A DNA stretch of 64,000 nucleotides from Paenibacillus melissococcoides. Its GTDB lineage: Bacteria > Bacillota > Bacilli > Paenibacillales > Paenibacillaceae. Under the pieces are notes generated by a model. It made no database searches, was not told the DNA's origin, and saw only the letters and a program-made list of their open reading frames with translations. The stretch spans positions 310,001-374,000 of the forward strand of contig CALYLO010000003.1 of assembly GCA_944800085.1 (NCBI GenBank), in the 5' to 3' direction. Shown here piece by piece: positions 36,165 through 46,651 of this stretch (the stretch's first letter is position 1; the number at the start of each line of letters is the position of its first letter). The translations under genes and the position numbers were made by a program.

Positions 36165-36213
36165 TTCGATATGCGATTGGATGCGGAACGAAGGGGCCGT
36201 TATAATCGAATGA

Positions 36214-36924
36214 CTAGATGCGGCAGATCTCCTTCGGACACATTTCACACCGGCAGACGTCCCGCAGATGATCCAGCTCGCGGATGACAATCATGCCGCT
36301 CTCGTATTCGAGCACGCCCTTCTTGCGGAGATCGCTCAGCATCCGGTTCACGCTCTCGCGGGTAGCGCCAATCATGTTCGACAAATCGGTGTGCGTAATC
36401 TTCTTGTTGATGAGCACGCCGCCGTCGTCCAGCTCCTCTCCGTACGTGTTGGACAGGCGGATCAGCGTCGAGCACAGCGCGCCCGGCTTGCCGTACATCA
36501 TCAGATCGCGGAATTTCGTCTGCGTCAGACGATGGTGGATCCCCATCCATTTCATGAAGTCGATCGAAAAATCGCAGTATTGACAGATTAAAATCTCAAT
36601 ATCCTTCTGATCGATCAGGCCGAGCTCGGCTTCCTCGATCACTTCCGCCGTGAAGCTGTGCTTCGTGCTGTTGAACTGGTCGACCTGCCCGATCATGTCT
36701 CCGGCTTGATACATATAGAGAATCAATTCCTTGCCTTCATCCGTCGATTTCGTTATTTTGACGCGGCCGCTCTTCAGAATGAAGAGCTTATCGGACACGT
36801 CGCCTTCCCAGAATAGATGCGAGTTCTCGGGGTAGGTCCGATCCTTCGCAATCTCCAACAGCCGCTGTCGGTTCTGCTCCGAAAAACACGATAAGTTGCA
36901 GTGTTCGCCGAGTTGTTCCATCAT
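36214..36924 (-). CDS. fnr: FNR-type anaerobic regulator (Crp/Fnr family)
   Basis: 236-residue regulator. The N-terminal cyclic-nucleotide-type beta-barrel (about 20-120) is followed by the dimer helix and a winged helix with recognition segment GATRESVNRMLSDL. The C-terminus has CEMCPKEIC, the C-x2-C-x4-C motif that holds the oxygen-labile [4Fe-4S] cluster in Bacillus-type FNR; enteric FNR carries it at the N-terminus. ATG 36924 (eight bases after GGAG) is preferred to TTG 36948. Matching DNA boxes occur near its own promoter and upstream of adhE and pflB. Confidence 0.94.
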   Translation of the reverse strand: MMEQLGEHCNLSCFSEQNRQRLLEIAKDRTYPENSHLFWEGDVSDKLFILKSGRVKITKSTDEGKELILYMYQAGDMIGQVDQFNSTKHSFTAEVIEEAELGLIDQKDIEILICQYCDFSIDFMKWMGIHHRLTQTKFRDLMMYGKPGALCSTLIRLSNTYGEELDDGGVLINKKITHTDLSNMIGATRESVNRMLSDLRKKGVLEYESGMIVIRELDHLRDVCRCEMCPKEICRI

Positions 36925-36991
36925 GTTGGCCACTCCATTCGCCTCCAATTGTCTATTTCCAAAGTTATTTATTGGGTTTTATGATATATCA

Positions 36992-37007
36992 TGTGACATG
37001 TTTCACT
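36992..37007. promoter_or_regulatory. FNR box near fnr
   Basis: TGTGA-CATGTT-TCACT, 9 of 10 conserved positions, 68 bases upstream of the fnr start. It suggests autoregulation. Confidence 0.6.
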
Positions 37008-37093
37008 AAATCCTTTGATACTACTATCATGTACGTTCCAGCGAGTCTTGTCAATTTAGAAATGTTTAAATTTTTTACAAATTAGCGACAGAT

Positions 37094-37109
37094 TGTGACG
37101 AGTGTCACA
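37094..37109. promoter_or_regulatory. FNR box 1 upstream of adhE
   Basis: Perfect TGTGA-CGAGTG-TCACA, extended by T and A on the outside. It lies between divergent fnr and adhE. Confidence 0.8.
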
Positions 37110-37154
37110 AAGTCTGGACGGGCTGTAAAAGATAGACGAAAAAAAGAGTCAACA

Positions 37155-37170
37155 TGTGATGTGGATCACA
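37155..37170. promoter_or_regulatory. FNR box 2 upstream of adhE
   Basis: Perfect TGTGA-TGTGGA-TCACA, 61 bp after box 1, close to six helical turns, so both would lie on the same face of the DNA. Confidence 0.8.
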
Positions 37171-37202
37171 TACAGATTTGCAGCAATAAGCTACACTAAG
37201 AT

Positions 37203-37218
37203 TGTGAAAAGATTCACA
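37203..37218. promoter_or_regulatory. FNR box 3 upstream of adhE
   Basis: Perfect TGTGA-AAAGAT-TCACA, 48 bp after box 2 and about 105 bases before the adhE start codon. This is the copy best placed to activate from around -41. Confidence 0.8.
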
Positions 37219-37323
37219 AATAATAACCGAGGAACATCGGATGATATCCGCAGATAAATAAAGCAAACCGACAGAAATGCGGAACCCCGGGTTGACTTGG
37301 TCTACGGAGCGGAGGCGGAGAAG

Positions 37324-39945
37324 ATGGCAGCACAACCAAAAGCAACGGCAGTAGAAAAGAAAAATGTCCCGAATGCACAAGAGCATATTGATCAATTGGT
37401 GGCACGCGCCAAGAAGGCTCAAGCGGCATTTATGGACATGACGCAGGAACAGATTGACACGATTGTGCAGCAAATGGCGTTGGCCGGTCTCGACAAGCAT
37501 ATGCATTTGGCGAAAATGGCAGTCGAAGAAACGGGCCGCGGCGTGTATGAAGACAAGATCACGAAAAATATTTTTGCCACGGAATACATCTTCAACTCGA
37601 TTAAGTACGAGAAAACCGTCGGCGTCATCGAGGACAATCCGAATGGCGCTTATATGAAAATTGCGGAGCCGGTCGGCATCGTGATGGGGATTACCCCGGT
37701 CACGAACCCGACGTCCACGACGATGTTCAAGGCGCTCATTTCCATTAAGACGCGCAACCCGATCATTTTCGGATTCCATCCGTCGGCTCAGAAATGCAGC
37801 GCGGAAGCAGCCCGCATTTTGCGCGACGCCGCGGTCAAATACGGCGCTCCCGAGCACTGTATCCAATGGATTGAATATCCGTCGATGGACGCGACCAATG
37901 CGCTGATGAATCATCCGGATGTGGCGCTCATCCTCGCGACAGGCGGGGCGGGCATGGTCCGGGCGGCGTACAGCTGCGGCAAGCCGGCGCTCGGCGTAGG
38001 CCCGGGCAACGTGCCATGCTTCATTGACAAGACGGCGGATCTGGAGCAGGCGGTTACCGACCTGATTCTGTCCAAAACGTTCGACAACGGTATGATCTGC
38101 GCATCCGAGCAGGCGGTCATCATCGAAGAACCGGTCTTCGCCGAAGCGAAAAAGCTGATGCAGGCCAAGGGCTGCCGCTTCCTGACGAAGGAAGAGACCG
38201 GCAAGCTGCAGGGCATGGCGATGAAGGCCGAATCCTGCGCCGTCAATCCGGCCATCGTCGGTCAATCGGCGAAGCAGATTGCGGAAATGGCAGGGATCTC
38301 GGTGCCGGACGATACGAAGATTCTGGTGGCCGAGCTGGATGGCGTCGGACCGAAATACCCGCTGTCCGCCGAGAAGCTGAGCCCGGTGCTCGCCTGCTAC
38401 AAGGTGAAGAACGCGCAGGAAGGAATCGATCGGGCAGCCGAGGTCGTCGCCTTCGGCGGCATGGGTCACTCCTCCGTCATTCATTCTCACGACGACGACG
38501 TGATTGGCCGCTTCGCGGACCGTCTGCAGACCGGACGGATTCTCGTCAACTCGCCGTCGACGCACGGCGCGATCGGGGACATTTACAATACGAATATCCC
38601 TTCGTTGACCTTGGGCTGCGGCTCGTACGGACGCAACTCGACGTCTTCCAACGTAACGGCCGTCAATCTGCTCAATATTAAACGGGTGGCGAAGCGAACT
38701 GTGAATATGCAATGGTTTAAAGTGCCGAACAAGATTTATTTTGAAAAGGGCGCAACGCAATATTTGGCCAAAATGCCGGACATCCACCGGGTGATGATCG
38801 TCACCGATGCCATGATGGTGAAGCTCGGGTACGTCGAGAAGCTGGAATACTATCTGCGCCAGCGCCGGACGCCGGTTGCGATCGAAGTCTTCTCCGACGT
38901 CGAGCCGGATCCGTCCACGAAGACGGTCGAGCGCGGGGCGGAAATGATGCGGAGCTTCGAGCCCGACTGCATTATCGCCTTGGGCGGCGGCTCGCCGATG
39001 GATGCCGCGAAGGGCATGTGGCTATTCTACGAATATCCGGATACCGACTTCGACAATCTGAAGCAGAAGTTCCTGGATATCCGCAAGCGCACATTCAAAT
39101 ATCCGCGCCTTGGCCAGAAGGCGAAATTCGTCGCCATTCCGACAACGTCCGGTACCGGATCCGAGGTCACCTCGTTCGCGGTCATCACGGACAAAGAGAA
39201 GGGCAACACGAAATACCCGCTGGCAGACTATGAGCTGACGCCGGACGTGGCTATCATCGACCCTGAATTCGTCTACAGCTTGCCGAAGACGGCCGTGGCC
39301 GACACCGGTATGGACGTCCTGACGCACGCGATTGAAGCTTACGTCTCCGTGATGGCGAGCGATTATACAGACGGACTGGCGATTAAAGCCATCCAGCTCG
39401 TCTTCGAGAACCTGGTGAAGTCTTACCGGGAAGCATGCCCGAAAGCGCGTGAAAAAATGCATAACGCCTCGACCTTGGCGGGAATGGCGTTCGCGAATGC
39501 GTTCCTTGGCATCAACCACAGCTTGGCGCATAAGTGGGGAGCGCAGTATCATACGGCGCACGGACGCACGAATGCGATTTTGATGCCGCATGTCATTCGC
39601 TACAATGCGAAGAAGCCGACGAAGTTCGCTTCCTTCCCGAAATATGACCATTTTGTCGCCGATGTGCGCTATGCCGAAATCGCCCGCATTCTCGGGTTGC
39701 CGGCCCGCACGACGGAAGAAGGCGTGAAGAGCCTGATCGAAGCCATCCGCGGCCTGAACCGCGAGCTGGGCATTCCGGAGTCGTTCCAGGAGCTGGGCTT
39801 CGATGCGAAGGATTTCGAATCCCGCGTCGACTATCTGGCGGATCGCGCCTTCGAAGACCAATGCACGACCGCCAATCCGAAGCTGCCGCTTGTGTCCGAG
39901 CTGGCGGAAGTATACCGCGACGCTTTTTATGGCCGCTTCGAATAA
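37324..39945 (+). CDS. adhE: Bifunctional acetaldehyde-CoA/alcohol dehydrogenase
   Basis: 873-residue fermentative enzyme reducing acetyl-CoA to ethanol with two NADH. The N-terminal aldehyde dehydrogenase domain (about 1-440) has the catalytic Cys259 in NGMICASEQ. The C-terminal iron alcohol dehydrogenase domain (about 455-870) has [24 protein letters not shown] and the iron-ligand His region [20 protein letters not shown] 37324 follows GGAGGCGGAG; an upstream in-frame start at 37297 lacks a ribosome site. Three perfect FNR boxes precede it. Confidence 0.96.
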   Translation: MAAQPKATAVEKKNVPNAQEHIDQLVARAKKAQAAFMDMTQEQIDTIVQQMALAGLDKHMHLAKMAVEETGRGVYEDKITKNIFATEYIFNSIKYEKTVGVIEDNPNGAYMKIAEPVGIVMGITPVTNPTSTTMFKALISIKTRNPIIFGFHPSAQKCSAEAARILRDAAVKYGAPEHCIQWIEYPSMDATNALMNHPDVALILATGGAGMVRAAYSCGKPALGVGPGNVPCFIDKTADLEQAVTDLILSKTFDNGMICASEQAVIIEEPVFAEAKKLMQAKGCRFLTKEETGKLQGMAMKAESCAVNPAIVGQSAKQIAEMAGISVPDDTKILVAELDGVGPKYPLSAEKLSPVLACYKVKNAQEGIDRAAEVVAFGGMGHSSVIHSHDDDVIGRFADRLQTGRILVNSPSTHGAIGDIYNTNIPSLTLGCGSYGRNSTSSNVTAVNLLNIKRVAKRTVNMQWFKVPNKIYFEKGATQYLAKMPDIHRVMIVTDAMMVKLGYVEKLEYYLRQRRTPVAIEVFSDVEPDPSTKTVERGAEMMRSFEPDCIIALGGGSPMDAAKGMWLFYEYPDTDFDNLKQKFLDIRKRTFKYPRLGQKAKFVAIPTTSGTGSEVTSFAVITDKEKGNTKYPLADYELTPDVAIIDPEFVYSLPKTAVADTGMDVLTHAIEAYVSVMASDYTDGLAIKAIQLVFENLVKSYREACPKAREKMHNASTLAGMAFANAFLGINHSLAHKWGAQYHTAHGRTNAILMPHVIRYNAKKPTKFASFPKYDHFVADVRYAEIARILGLPARTTEEGVKSLIEAIRGLNRELGIPESFQELGFDAKDFESRVDYLADRAFEDQCTTANPKLPLVSELAEVYRDAFYGRFE

Positions 39946-40017
39946 GATAAGTTGCGTCAACTAGCACATCAATAAGCACTTCATTAGCACATCACTAGAC
40001 ATGAACAGGCAGCGGAG

Positions 40018-40040
40018 AGCAGCGGCTCTTCGCTGCTTTT
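40018..40040 (+). terminator. Terminator after adhE
   Basis: AGCAGCG and CGCTGCT form a perfect 7-bp stem with a 6-base loop, followed by TTTT. The copies of AGCACATCA just before it (39962-39995) also occur before the nirC terminator. Confidence 0.7.
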
Positions 40041-40091
40041 CCTATTTCCGGGGAAGGGGGGAACAAAATAAACGGACTTTTATCTATTTTA

Positions 40092-40107
40092 TGTGATTCA
40101 TTTCACA
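40092..40107. promoter_or_regulatory. FNR box 1 upstream of pflB
   Basis: Perfect TGTGA-TTCATT-TCACA, about 290 bases before the pflB start. Confidence 0.8.
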
Positions 40108-40122
40108 AAAACCCGCTTCTTT

Positions 40123-40138
40123 TGTGATGTTTATCACA
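40123..40138. promoter_or_regulatory. FNR box 2 upstream of pflB
   Basis: Perfect TGTGA-TGTTTA-TCACA, 31 bp (three turns) after box 1. Confidence 0.8.
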
Positions 40139-40286
40139 ACCAAACTACGTGAAAGGAGGTACAATTAAGGTGCAGCAAGGATAGAGGCTGCAGGGCAGCG
40201 GAGACGCTGCGTTAGCCACTCAGGCAGGAAAAAAGCGGGCGGTTATTGAAGTAGAAGGCGGAACATAACGGCCGCATACCCTTAAA

Positions 40287-40302
40287 CGTGAAATTCATCA
40301 CA
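40287..40302. promoter_or_regulatory. FNR-like box 3 upstream of pflB
   Basis: CGTGA-AATTCA-TCACA, 9 of 10 positions, 94 bases before the pflB start. The 250-bp leader contains no gene. Confidence 0.6.
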
Positions 40303-40395
40303 ACTTAGTAAGGTTAAGGAATAGAGAGAACCATGTCGGGTGGCGCCTTCTGTTGCAAGCACATACGAAAAGTAAAACGGTATGGAGGGATTACG

Positions 40396-42654
40396 ATGTC
40401 GGTGATGGAACGTAATAACACAGAAGCAAAAGGATGGCGTGGATTCAAAGCGGGAAAATGGCAAAATCACGTGGATGTGCCGAACTTCCTGGAGAACAAC
40501 ATCTTGCCTTATCATGGTGATGAATCCTTCTTGGTCGGACCGACTCAGAACACGAAAGATCTATGGGATATCGTAAGCCAATTGTCGAAAGAAGAGCGCG
40601 AACGCGGCGGCGTGTGGGATGTCGATGTCAATACGCCATCGACGATTACATCGCATAAGCCAGGCTATTTGGACAAAGATAAGGAGAAAGTGGTCGGCGT
40701 GCAAACCGACGCTCCATTCCGACGTTCCATCCAGCCGTTCGGCGGCATCCGGATGATGATTGATGCCTGTAAAGCGTATGGCTTCGAAATGCCTGATGAA
40801 ATTATCAAGATGTTCACGGATATTCGCAAGACGCATAACCAAGGCGTATTTGACGCATATACTTCCGAAATGCGGATGGCCCGCAAAGCCGGCATCATTA
40901 CTGGCTTGCCGGACGCGTACGGGCGCGGACGCATTATCGGCGACTACCGCCGCGTTGCATTGTACGGCGTAGATTTTCTCATTAAGATGAAACAGAAAGA
41001 TCTGAAGGATCTCGAAGTTGACGTGATGACGGATGACGTTATCCGCGATCGCGAAGAGCTGTCCGAGCAGATCCGGGCGCTGACGGAGTTGAAGCAGCTG
41101 GCCGAGATGCATGGCTTCGATATTTCCAAGCCGGCGCAAAATGCGAAGGAAGCTTTCCAATGGGTCTACTTCGGTTACTTGGCAGCGATCAAAGAGCAGA
41201 ACGGTGCGGCAATGTCCCTCGGACGCGTATCGTCTTTCCTCGATATTTATATCGAACGGGATCTGGAGGAAGGAACGCTGACCGAAGAAGAAGCCCAAGA
41301 ACTGGTTGACCACTTTGTCATGAAGCTGCGGATCGTCAAATTCCTGCGTACGCCGGATTACAATGAATTGTTCAGCGGCGACCCTACATGGGTAACCGAA
41401 TCGATCGGCGGTATGGCTGTCGACGGCACGACCCGCGTCACGAAAAACAGCTTCCGCTTCCTGCACACCCTGTACAACCTCGGACCGGCTCCAGAGCCAA
41501 ACCTGACGGTGCTGTGGTCGACGAAGCTTCCGGAAGCATTCAAAAAATATTGCTCCAAAGTATCGATCGAGACGAGCTCGATTCAATACGAAAACGATGA
41601 CCTGATGCGTCCGATCTATGGCGATGATTACGGTATCGCCTGCTGCGTATCCGCCATGCGCATCGGTAAGCAAATGCAGTTCTTCGGCGCCCGCGCCAAC
41701 CTGGCGAAATGTCTGCTGTACGCGATCAATGGCGGCAAGGACGAGAAGCTGGGCTTGCAGGTCGGACCGGAGCTTCCTCCGATTACGAGCGAAGTGCTTG
41801 ATTACGACGAAGTCGTCAAGCGGTTCAAGCAGATGATGGAGTGGCTGGCGAAGCTGTACATGAACGCGCTGAATGTTATCCACTATATGCATGATAAATA
41901 CAGCTACGAGCGGATCGAAATGGCCTTGCATGATCGTGAAATTCTCCGGACGATGGCATGCGGCATCGCGGGCCTGTCGGTCGCAGCCGACTCGCTCAGC
42001 GCCATCAAATACGCGAAGGTTAAACCGATTCGCAACGAGCAAGGCATCGCGGTGGACTTCGAGACGGAAGGCGAATATCCTTGCTACGGCAACAATGACG
42101 ACCGCGTAGACAGCATCGCGATCGACCTGGTTGAATCGTTCATGAATATGATTCGGAAGCATCATGCATACCGCAATGCGCTCCCAACTCAATCCGTATT
42201 GACGATTACGTCGAACGTCGTCTACGGTAAGAAGACCGGTACGACGCCGGATGGACGCAAAGCGGGCGAACCGTTCGCTCCTGGGGCGAACCCAATGCAC
42301 GGCCGCGACCGCAAAGGAGCGCTCGCTTCGCTGAGCTCCGTTGCGAAGCTGCCTTATGAGCACAGCCTTGACGGCATCTCGAACACGTTCTCCATCGTGC
42401 CGAAGGCGCTCGGCAAGGAGCTCGAATCGCGCAAGTCGAACTTGACGTCGATGCTGGACGGCTACTTCAGCAGCAAGGGGCATCACTTGAACGTTAACGT
42501 ATTCGACCGCGAGCAGCTGCTTGACGCGATGGAACATCCGGAAAATTATCCGCAATTGACGATTCGCGTATCCGGATATGCGGTCAACTTCATCAAGCTG
42601 ACGCGCGAGCAGCAGCTCGATGTCATCAACCGCACATTCCACGGCAGCATGTAA
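40396..42654 (+). CDS. pflB: Formate C-acetyltransferase (pyruvate formate-lyase)
   Basis: 752-residue glycyl-radical enzyme splitting pyruvate with CoA into acetyl-CoA and formate under anoxia. The active-site pair Cys416-Cys417 is in GIACCVSAM, and the radical-carrying Gly727 is in RVSGYAV near the C-terminus; both are intact. ATG 40396 follows GGAGGGA; in-frame codons back to 40333 lack a ribosome site. Its activase follows after 30 bases. Three FNR-type boxes precede it. Confidence 0.96.
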   Translation: MSVMERNNTEAKGWRGFKAGKWQNHVDVPNFLENNILPYHGDESFLVGPTQNTKDLWDIVSQLSKEERERGGVWDVDVNTPSTITSHKPGYLDKDKEKVVGVQTDAPFRRSIQPFGGIRMMIDACKAYGFEMPDEIIKMFTDIRKTHNQGVFDAYTSEMRMARKAGIITGLPDAYGRGRIIGDYRRVALYGVDFLIKMKQKDLKDLEVDVMTDDVIRDREELSEQIRALTELKQLAEMHGFDISKPAQNAKEAFQWVYFGYLAAIKEQNGAAMSLGRVSSFLDIYIERDLEEGTLTEEEAQELVDHFVMKLRIVKFLRTPDYNELFSGDPTWVTESIGGMAVDGTTRVTKNSFRFLHTLYNLGPAPEPNLTVLWSTKLPEAFKKYCSKVSIETSSIQYENDDLMRPIYGDDYGIACCVSAMRIGKQMQFFGARANLAKCLLYAINGGKDEKLGLQVGPELPPITSEVLDYDEVVKRFKQMMEWLAKLYMNALNVIHYMHDKYSYERIEMALHDREILRTMACGIAGLSVAADSLSAIKYAKVKPIRNEQGIAVDFETEGEYPCYGNNDDRVDSIAIDLVESFMNMIRKHHAYRNALPTQSVLTITSNVVYGKKTGTTPDGRKAGEPFAPGANPMHGRDRKGALASLSSVAKLPYEHSLDGISNTFSIVPKALGKELESRKSNLTSMLDGYFSSKGHHLNVNVFDREQLLDAMEHPENYPQLTIRVSGYAVNFIKLTREQQLDVINRTFHGSM

Positions 42655-42684
42655 TCAGACATGTGAGCCGGAAGAGAAGGGACC

Positions 42685-43431
42685 GTGAGCGACATGATTG
42701 GACGCATACACTCCGTAGAAACATTCGGCACGGTGGATGGGCCGGGTATCCGATTCATATTGTTCATGCAGGGCTGCGCCCTGAAGTGCAAGTATTGCCA
42801 CAATCGGGATACCTGGGATCTGCACGGCGGCACCGAGATGTCCGTAGAAGAAGCGCTCTCGGAAATCGAGTCCTACCTTCCGTATTATCGCAGCTCCGGC
42901 GGCGGCTTGACCGTATCGGGCGGGGAGCCGACATTGCAGGCTCCCTTCGTGAAGGAACTATTCAAGCAGGTGAAGGCGCGTTGGAACTTGCCGACAGCGC
43001 TCGATACGAACGGCGTCAACGATGTGACGAAGCTGACCGAGCTGTATGACTTGACCGATCTGGTGCTGCTCGATCTCAAGCATATCGACAATGAGAAGCA
43101 CTTGGCCTTGACCGGCGTGCCGAACACGCGCACCCTGGAGACGGCGCGCTGGCTGTCAGACCACGGCAAGAAGATGTGGATCCGGCATGTGCTCGTGCCG
43201 ACGATTAACGATGACGAGCAGGATTTGCTAAATCTTGGCCGCTTTATCGGCACGCTGCAGGGCGTCGAGAAGGTGGATGTGCTTCCATACCACCAGATGG
43301 GGGTCTATAAATGGGAGCAGCTCGGCGAGAAATACCCGCTGGAAGGCATTCCGTCGCCGACGGCGGAAGAAGCGGAGCGGGCGCAGCGGCTGATTGAACA
43401 GGGCCGGGCCGAAGCCGCAGCTCAAAAATAA
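42685..43431 (+). CDS. pflA: Pyruvate formate-lyase-activating enzyme (radical SAM)
   Basis: 248-residue radical-SAM enzyme that makes the glycyl radical on PflB. The cluster motif C-x3-C-x2-C is CALKCKYC at about residues 30-37, preceded by FGTVDGPGIRFILFMQG. SGGEP follows as the SAM-binding element. Start is GTG 42685 or ATG 42694; spacing from AGAAGG suits neither perfectly. It forms an operon with pflB and ends at a strong terminator. Confidence 0.94.
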   Translation: MSDMIGRIHSVETFGTVDGPGIRFILFMQGCALKCKYCHNRDTWDLHGGTEMSVEEALSEIESYLPYYRSSGGGLTVSGGEPTLQAPFVKELFKQVKARWNLPTALDTNGVNDVTKLTELYDLTDLVLLDLKHIDNEKHLALTGVPNTRTLETARWLSDHGKKMWIRHVLVPTINDDEQDLLNLGRFIGTLQGVEKVDVLPYHQMGVYKWEQLGEKYPLEGIPSPTAEEAERAQRLIEQGRAEAAAQK

Positions 43432-43449
43432 TCGCATATTGCTACATGG

Positions 43450-43493
43450 AACGTGCAGTGTCATCCTGCGAACAGGGACGCTGCACGTTTTTT
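43450..43493 (+). terminator. Terminator after pflBA
   Basis: AACGTGCAGTGTC pairs with GACGCTGCACGTT (13 bp, one G-U), followed by six T. Confidence 0.9.
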
Positions 43494-43617
43494 GTCCGCT
43501 CACAATCTCCTGAGCTTCTCTCACGCAAGATCTTTATGATCCCTATCGCCGCTGCGGGTCATCCGCCAGAGAAAGACAAAATATGATAAACTATTTGCAG
43601 TGATGAAAACCTGAAAG

Positions 43618-43827
43618 TTGCGGTCATGCGGGATTGTGGACGAGGGCGAGGCGCTATATCGCCGTCTGGCGGAAGCAGGCGTCGAGGCGCAATGCAAGCG
43701 ATATCTTGGCGTGAACCACGGCTTCTTTCAGCTTGCCGGCATCAGTATGGCAGGCAGACAGGCGATTCAAGATGTCGCCGCCATCCTGGCCAATGAGCCT
43801 ATAAATATAAGGTTGAAAAGCTCCTGA
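43618..43827 (+). pseudogene. C-terminal remnant of an alpha/beta-hydrolase (esterase) gene
   Basis: Only the tail of an HSL/Aes-type esterase remains. DEGEALYRRLAEAGVEAQ and RYLGVNHGFF (with the catalytic-His position) match the last 60-70 residues of such enzymes. The nucleophile-elbow part (GxSxG) is not found upstream in 43494-43617. The stop codon lies inside a terminator stem. It is probably non-functional. Confidence 0.65.
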
Positions 43828-43863
43828 ACCGGAACGTGCCCGTTCTGAATGCAGGAGCTTTTT
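43816..43863 (+). terminator. Terminator overlapping the esterase remnant
   Basis: AAAAGCTCCTG and CAGGAGCTTTT form an 11-bp outer stem around an inner CGGAACG/CGTTCTG hairpin, followed by T. It insulates the AraC-type gene from pfl transcription. Confidence 0.8.
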
Positions 43864-44047
43864 GCCGTGCGAGGAGATAAATATCCCTGGCCGGCCCCCA
43901 CCCCCGGGTCGCAGCCCATGATGTAGCTGTCCCCGAAGGTCGCACCCTGTGCCATTCCAACCGACAAAATCCGACAATAGGATGTTCGAGCGCCTTATTT
44001 TTTGGTATGTTTATTATCACACATTAGACAAAAAAGGGGGGGCTCGA

Positions 44048-46472
44048 ATGAATAGTCCGGCACCGAAGCCGAATCATTATGTAAGCGAATTCATAAAAGA
44101 GCGGATGGTTTCCTTTTGGACCCGGAAATGGATGGGGAGGCTCTGGTTCCGGTTCCTCCTTCCTTATTTATTATTTCTCATCTTAACCTTAACCGCCGGC
44201 TGGATCGCTTACCAGGAGACGATCGACGTGCTGGAGCGGGAAGTGCTGGAGCGGAACGACAAGGCGCTGCACCAGGCCCAGACGCTGCTGGAGACCCGGA
44301 TTGCGGAAGTGGAGTCCATCGTGCAGCAGGTAGCCGATCACCCGAAGGTCAGAGGCTTCCAGGTCGTGCAGAAGCCTTTTGCCGGCACGAACACATACAA
44401 GGTCATGAGCACGCAAAAGGCGCTTGATGATTACAGCATCAGCAACCGGTTTTTGAAGAATTATTTTATCGTATTCCGCAATAGCTCGCTCGTCATCTCT
44501 CCGCACCGGGTGGAGTGGCTGGATGCATTCTACGGGGATGTGCTCCGCTATCGGGATTGGGATATGACCGAATGGCGGGAACTGACGCTGGAGACGTATC
44601 ATTCCAAAGATTTCATCGGACTTCATACCGTTAAATACGGATCAACCGAGGAGGAGATGATCACGTACATCTGTTCGCTCGGGTATCCCGGTTATTACCA
44701 GGGAGCGGTCGTGGCGCTTATCCCGCATGCGGAAGTGGGCAAGCTGCTCAGCGGCATCAATGTGCAGGCCGGGGGCTGGGTGCGCGTGCTGGACAAGAGG
44801 GGACAGCTTATTGGTTTGGCCGGAGACGAAGCCGGGAGCGGACAGCCGGGAGGAGAGGATGATCTGGCAGGCATCCTGGAACGGTCGAACACCCATTACC
44901 GGACCGAGCTGAACGGGAGGGACATGCTCGTCTCGAAGAGGATGTCTCCGAAAACGGGCTGGACTTATATCGCCGCGCAGCCGGCGGACGAGGTGCTGGA
45001 GAGCGTGCATGCGATGAAGCGGACAACCTTCACGCTGGTTGGGCTGTCGCTCATCGTCATCGTGCTGCTGGCGCTGTGGCTCTCCCGCCGGAACAGCCGT
45101 CCCTTGGAAGGGCTGTACTCTTACGTGCATACGAACGCGAAGCCGGGAATGGGACAGCGGAGCCGCAAGTCCGACATCTTCGGCTATTTGCGCGATGCAT
45201 TCACGGAACTGCTCGAGACGGCGAAAACGCTGGATCAGAAGCTGAGCGAGCGGCAGGAATATGCTCGCATGGCGGTGTTCGATCGCTGGCTGCGCGGGGG
45301 GTACGCCACCGAACAGCAGCTGGAGTCCTCGCTGGCGCATGCGGGATTGCAGCGGAGCGCCACCATGTATGCGGTCGCGGTGCTTCATCTCGGCTGGCAT
45401 GGCGACGATTGGAGCGCCCCGGTCCTCGATGAGATGGGGCTGAAAATGCTGGTCGTGAAGGAGGAGGCGTCCGGCTTGGAGCGGATTCCCTTCGATCTTC
45501 ACGAGGCAGGCCAGGATCAGGTCGCCTTGCTGTTCTACGGCACCGGGGCGGGGACTGAAGCGGACGGCGATGCGTCCATCCGCTTCGCGGCCTTGATTGA
45601 ACAGACATTGATGGAATTGAACGAGCGTCTGAAGAGCGCCCATATTTTGCCGATGTATACGATCGGCGGCATCGTCACCGATCGGATGGATGTGCCCTGG
45701 TCGCTGGAACAGGCCCAGCAGTTGTACGGAATGTCCGACGGAGGCCAAGATTGGATCTGGTGGAACGAGGAGGAGCATGCGGATGCGGGAATGTACCGCT
45801 TCAATGCCGAGATGGAGACCCGGCTTACCCACGCCGTCCGCGGCGGGGATGAGGAAGAGGTGGCGAGATTATGCCAGACCGTCTGGCAGGACAATTGGGA
45901 GAAGCGGCCGCTTACCTGTCCGATGGAGCGATGGCTGCTGATGGAGATGTATGCCGCGGCGATGAAGCTGGCGCAGTCGCTCGATCTGCCGCTGCAGACC
46001 GACAGCGCGGCCTTTCAGCAAAAAGTACTAAAGAAAGGGTCGGAGCTGCATAAGCTGTTCCCCCTCGTCCGGAACGAATTCATTCAAATGAGCCGGACGG
46101 TTCATGAACGCAAGCACAGCCGCAACGCGACGCTGCTCGAGGATATCATGGCCTGCATTCGCGAGGGCTATGTAGATTCATCGCTGTCTCTCACCGTCAT
46201 CTCGGATCGGCTCCAGGTATCGGAAGCCTATGTATCCGCCTTTTTCAAGGAGCAGACCGGCCGGAATTTCTCGGATTATGTGGAGGAGCTGAGGCTGGAG
46301 CATGCCAAGCGTTTAATGCTGGAGGGGGACGCCTTGACCTCGATTGCCGAGCGGGTCGGCTACAATTCCTTGAACTCGTTCAGCCGCGGCCTTCAAGCGG
46401 GCGCACGGGATGAGCGCCACCGAATATCGAAAATGGTTAAGCGAACAAAAAAGGAATAATGACTCTTCGTAA
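44048..46472 (+). CDS. Membrane-bound AraC-family regulator with a C-terminal frameshift
   Basis: Transmembrane AraC regulator of about 800 residues: membrane helices at about 34-55 and 330-350, an extracellular Cache-like sensor between them, and a C-terminal two-HTH DNA-binding domain. The uninterrupted frame ends at 46459 with an atypical tail after NSLNSFSR. One extra G at 46388/46389 explains this: without it the frame reads AFKRAHGMSATEYRKWL, the normal family ending, and stops at 46472. ATG 44048 follows GGGGG. Its target is presumably the importer operon at 46652-50324. A real frameshift would damage the second recognition helix. Confidence 0.85.
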
Positions 46473-46590
46473 AAATCGCACAATCGCTAAAAACGGCTTC
46501 TTTTCCCGTTGCGGAGTCCCGTTATACACTGTGAGCACACAGCGGACTGCTGGCGAGGGCAAGCCCGCCAGCCATCATCGCAGCGACAGA

Positions 46591-46604
46591 TGTAAGCGTC
46601 ATCA
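46591..46604. promoter_or_regulatory. cre-like site upstream of the importer operon
   Basis: TGTAAGCGTCATCA agrees with the CcpA consensus TGWAANCGNTNWCA except at one position. It lies 48 bases before the first permease, a plausible place for carbon repression. Confidence 0.4.
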
Positions 46605-46651
46605 TCGCTGCGCCGATATAACGGTCCCGACCGGGAACAGGAGGTGTGCTT

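Noticed and set aside
40561..42642. 693-codon minus-strand frame, and a similar 560-codon one over adhE
   Set aside because: Mirror frames of pflB and adhE, which are certain genes; codon-position bias explains their openness.
43767..43967. Minus-strand frame containing GCDPGVGAGQGYLSP
   Set aside because: It looks faintly protein-like but overlaps a terminator and the esterase remnant, has no ribosome site and matches nothing I recognise.
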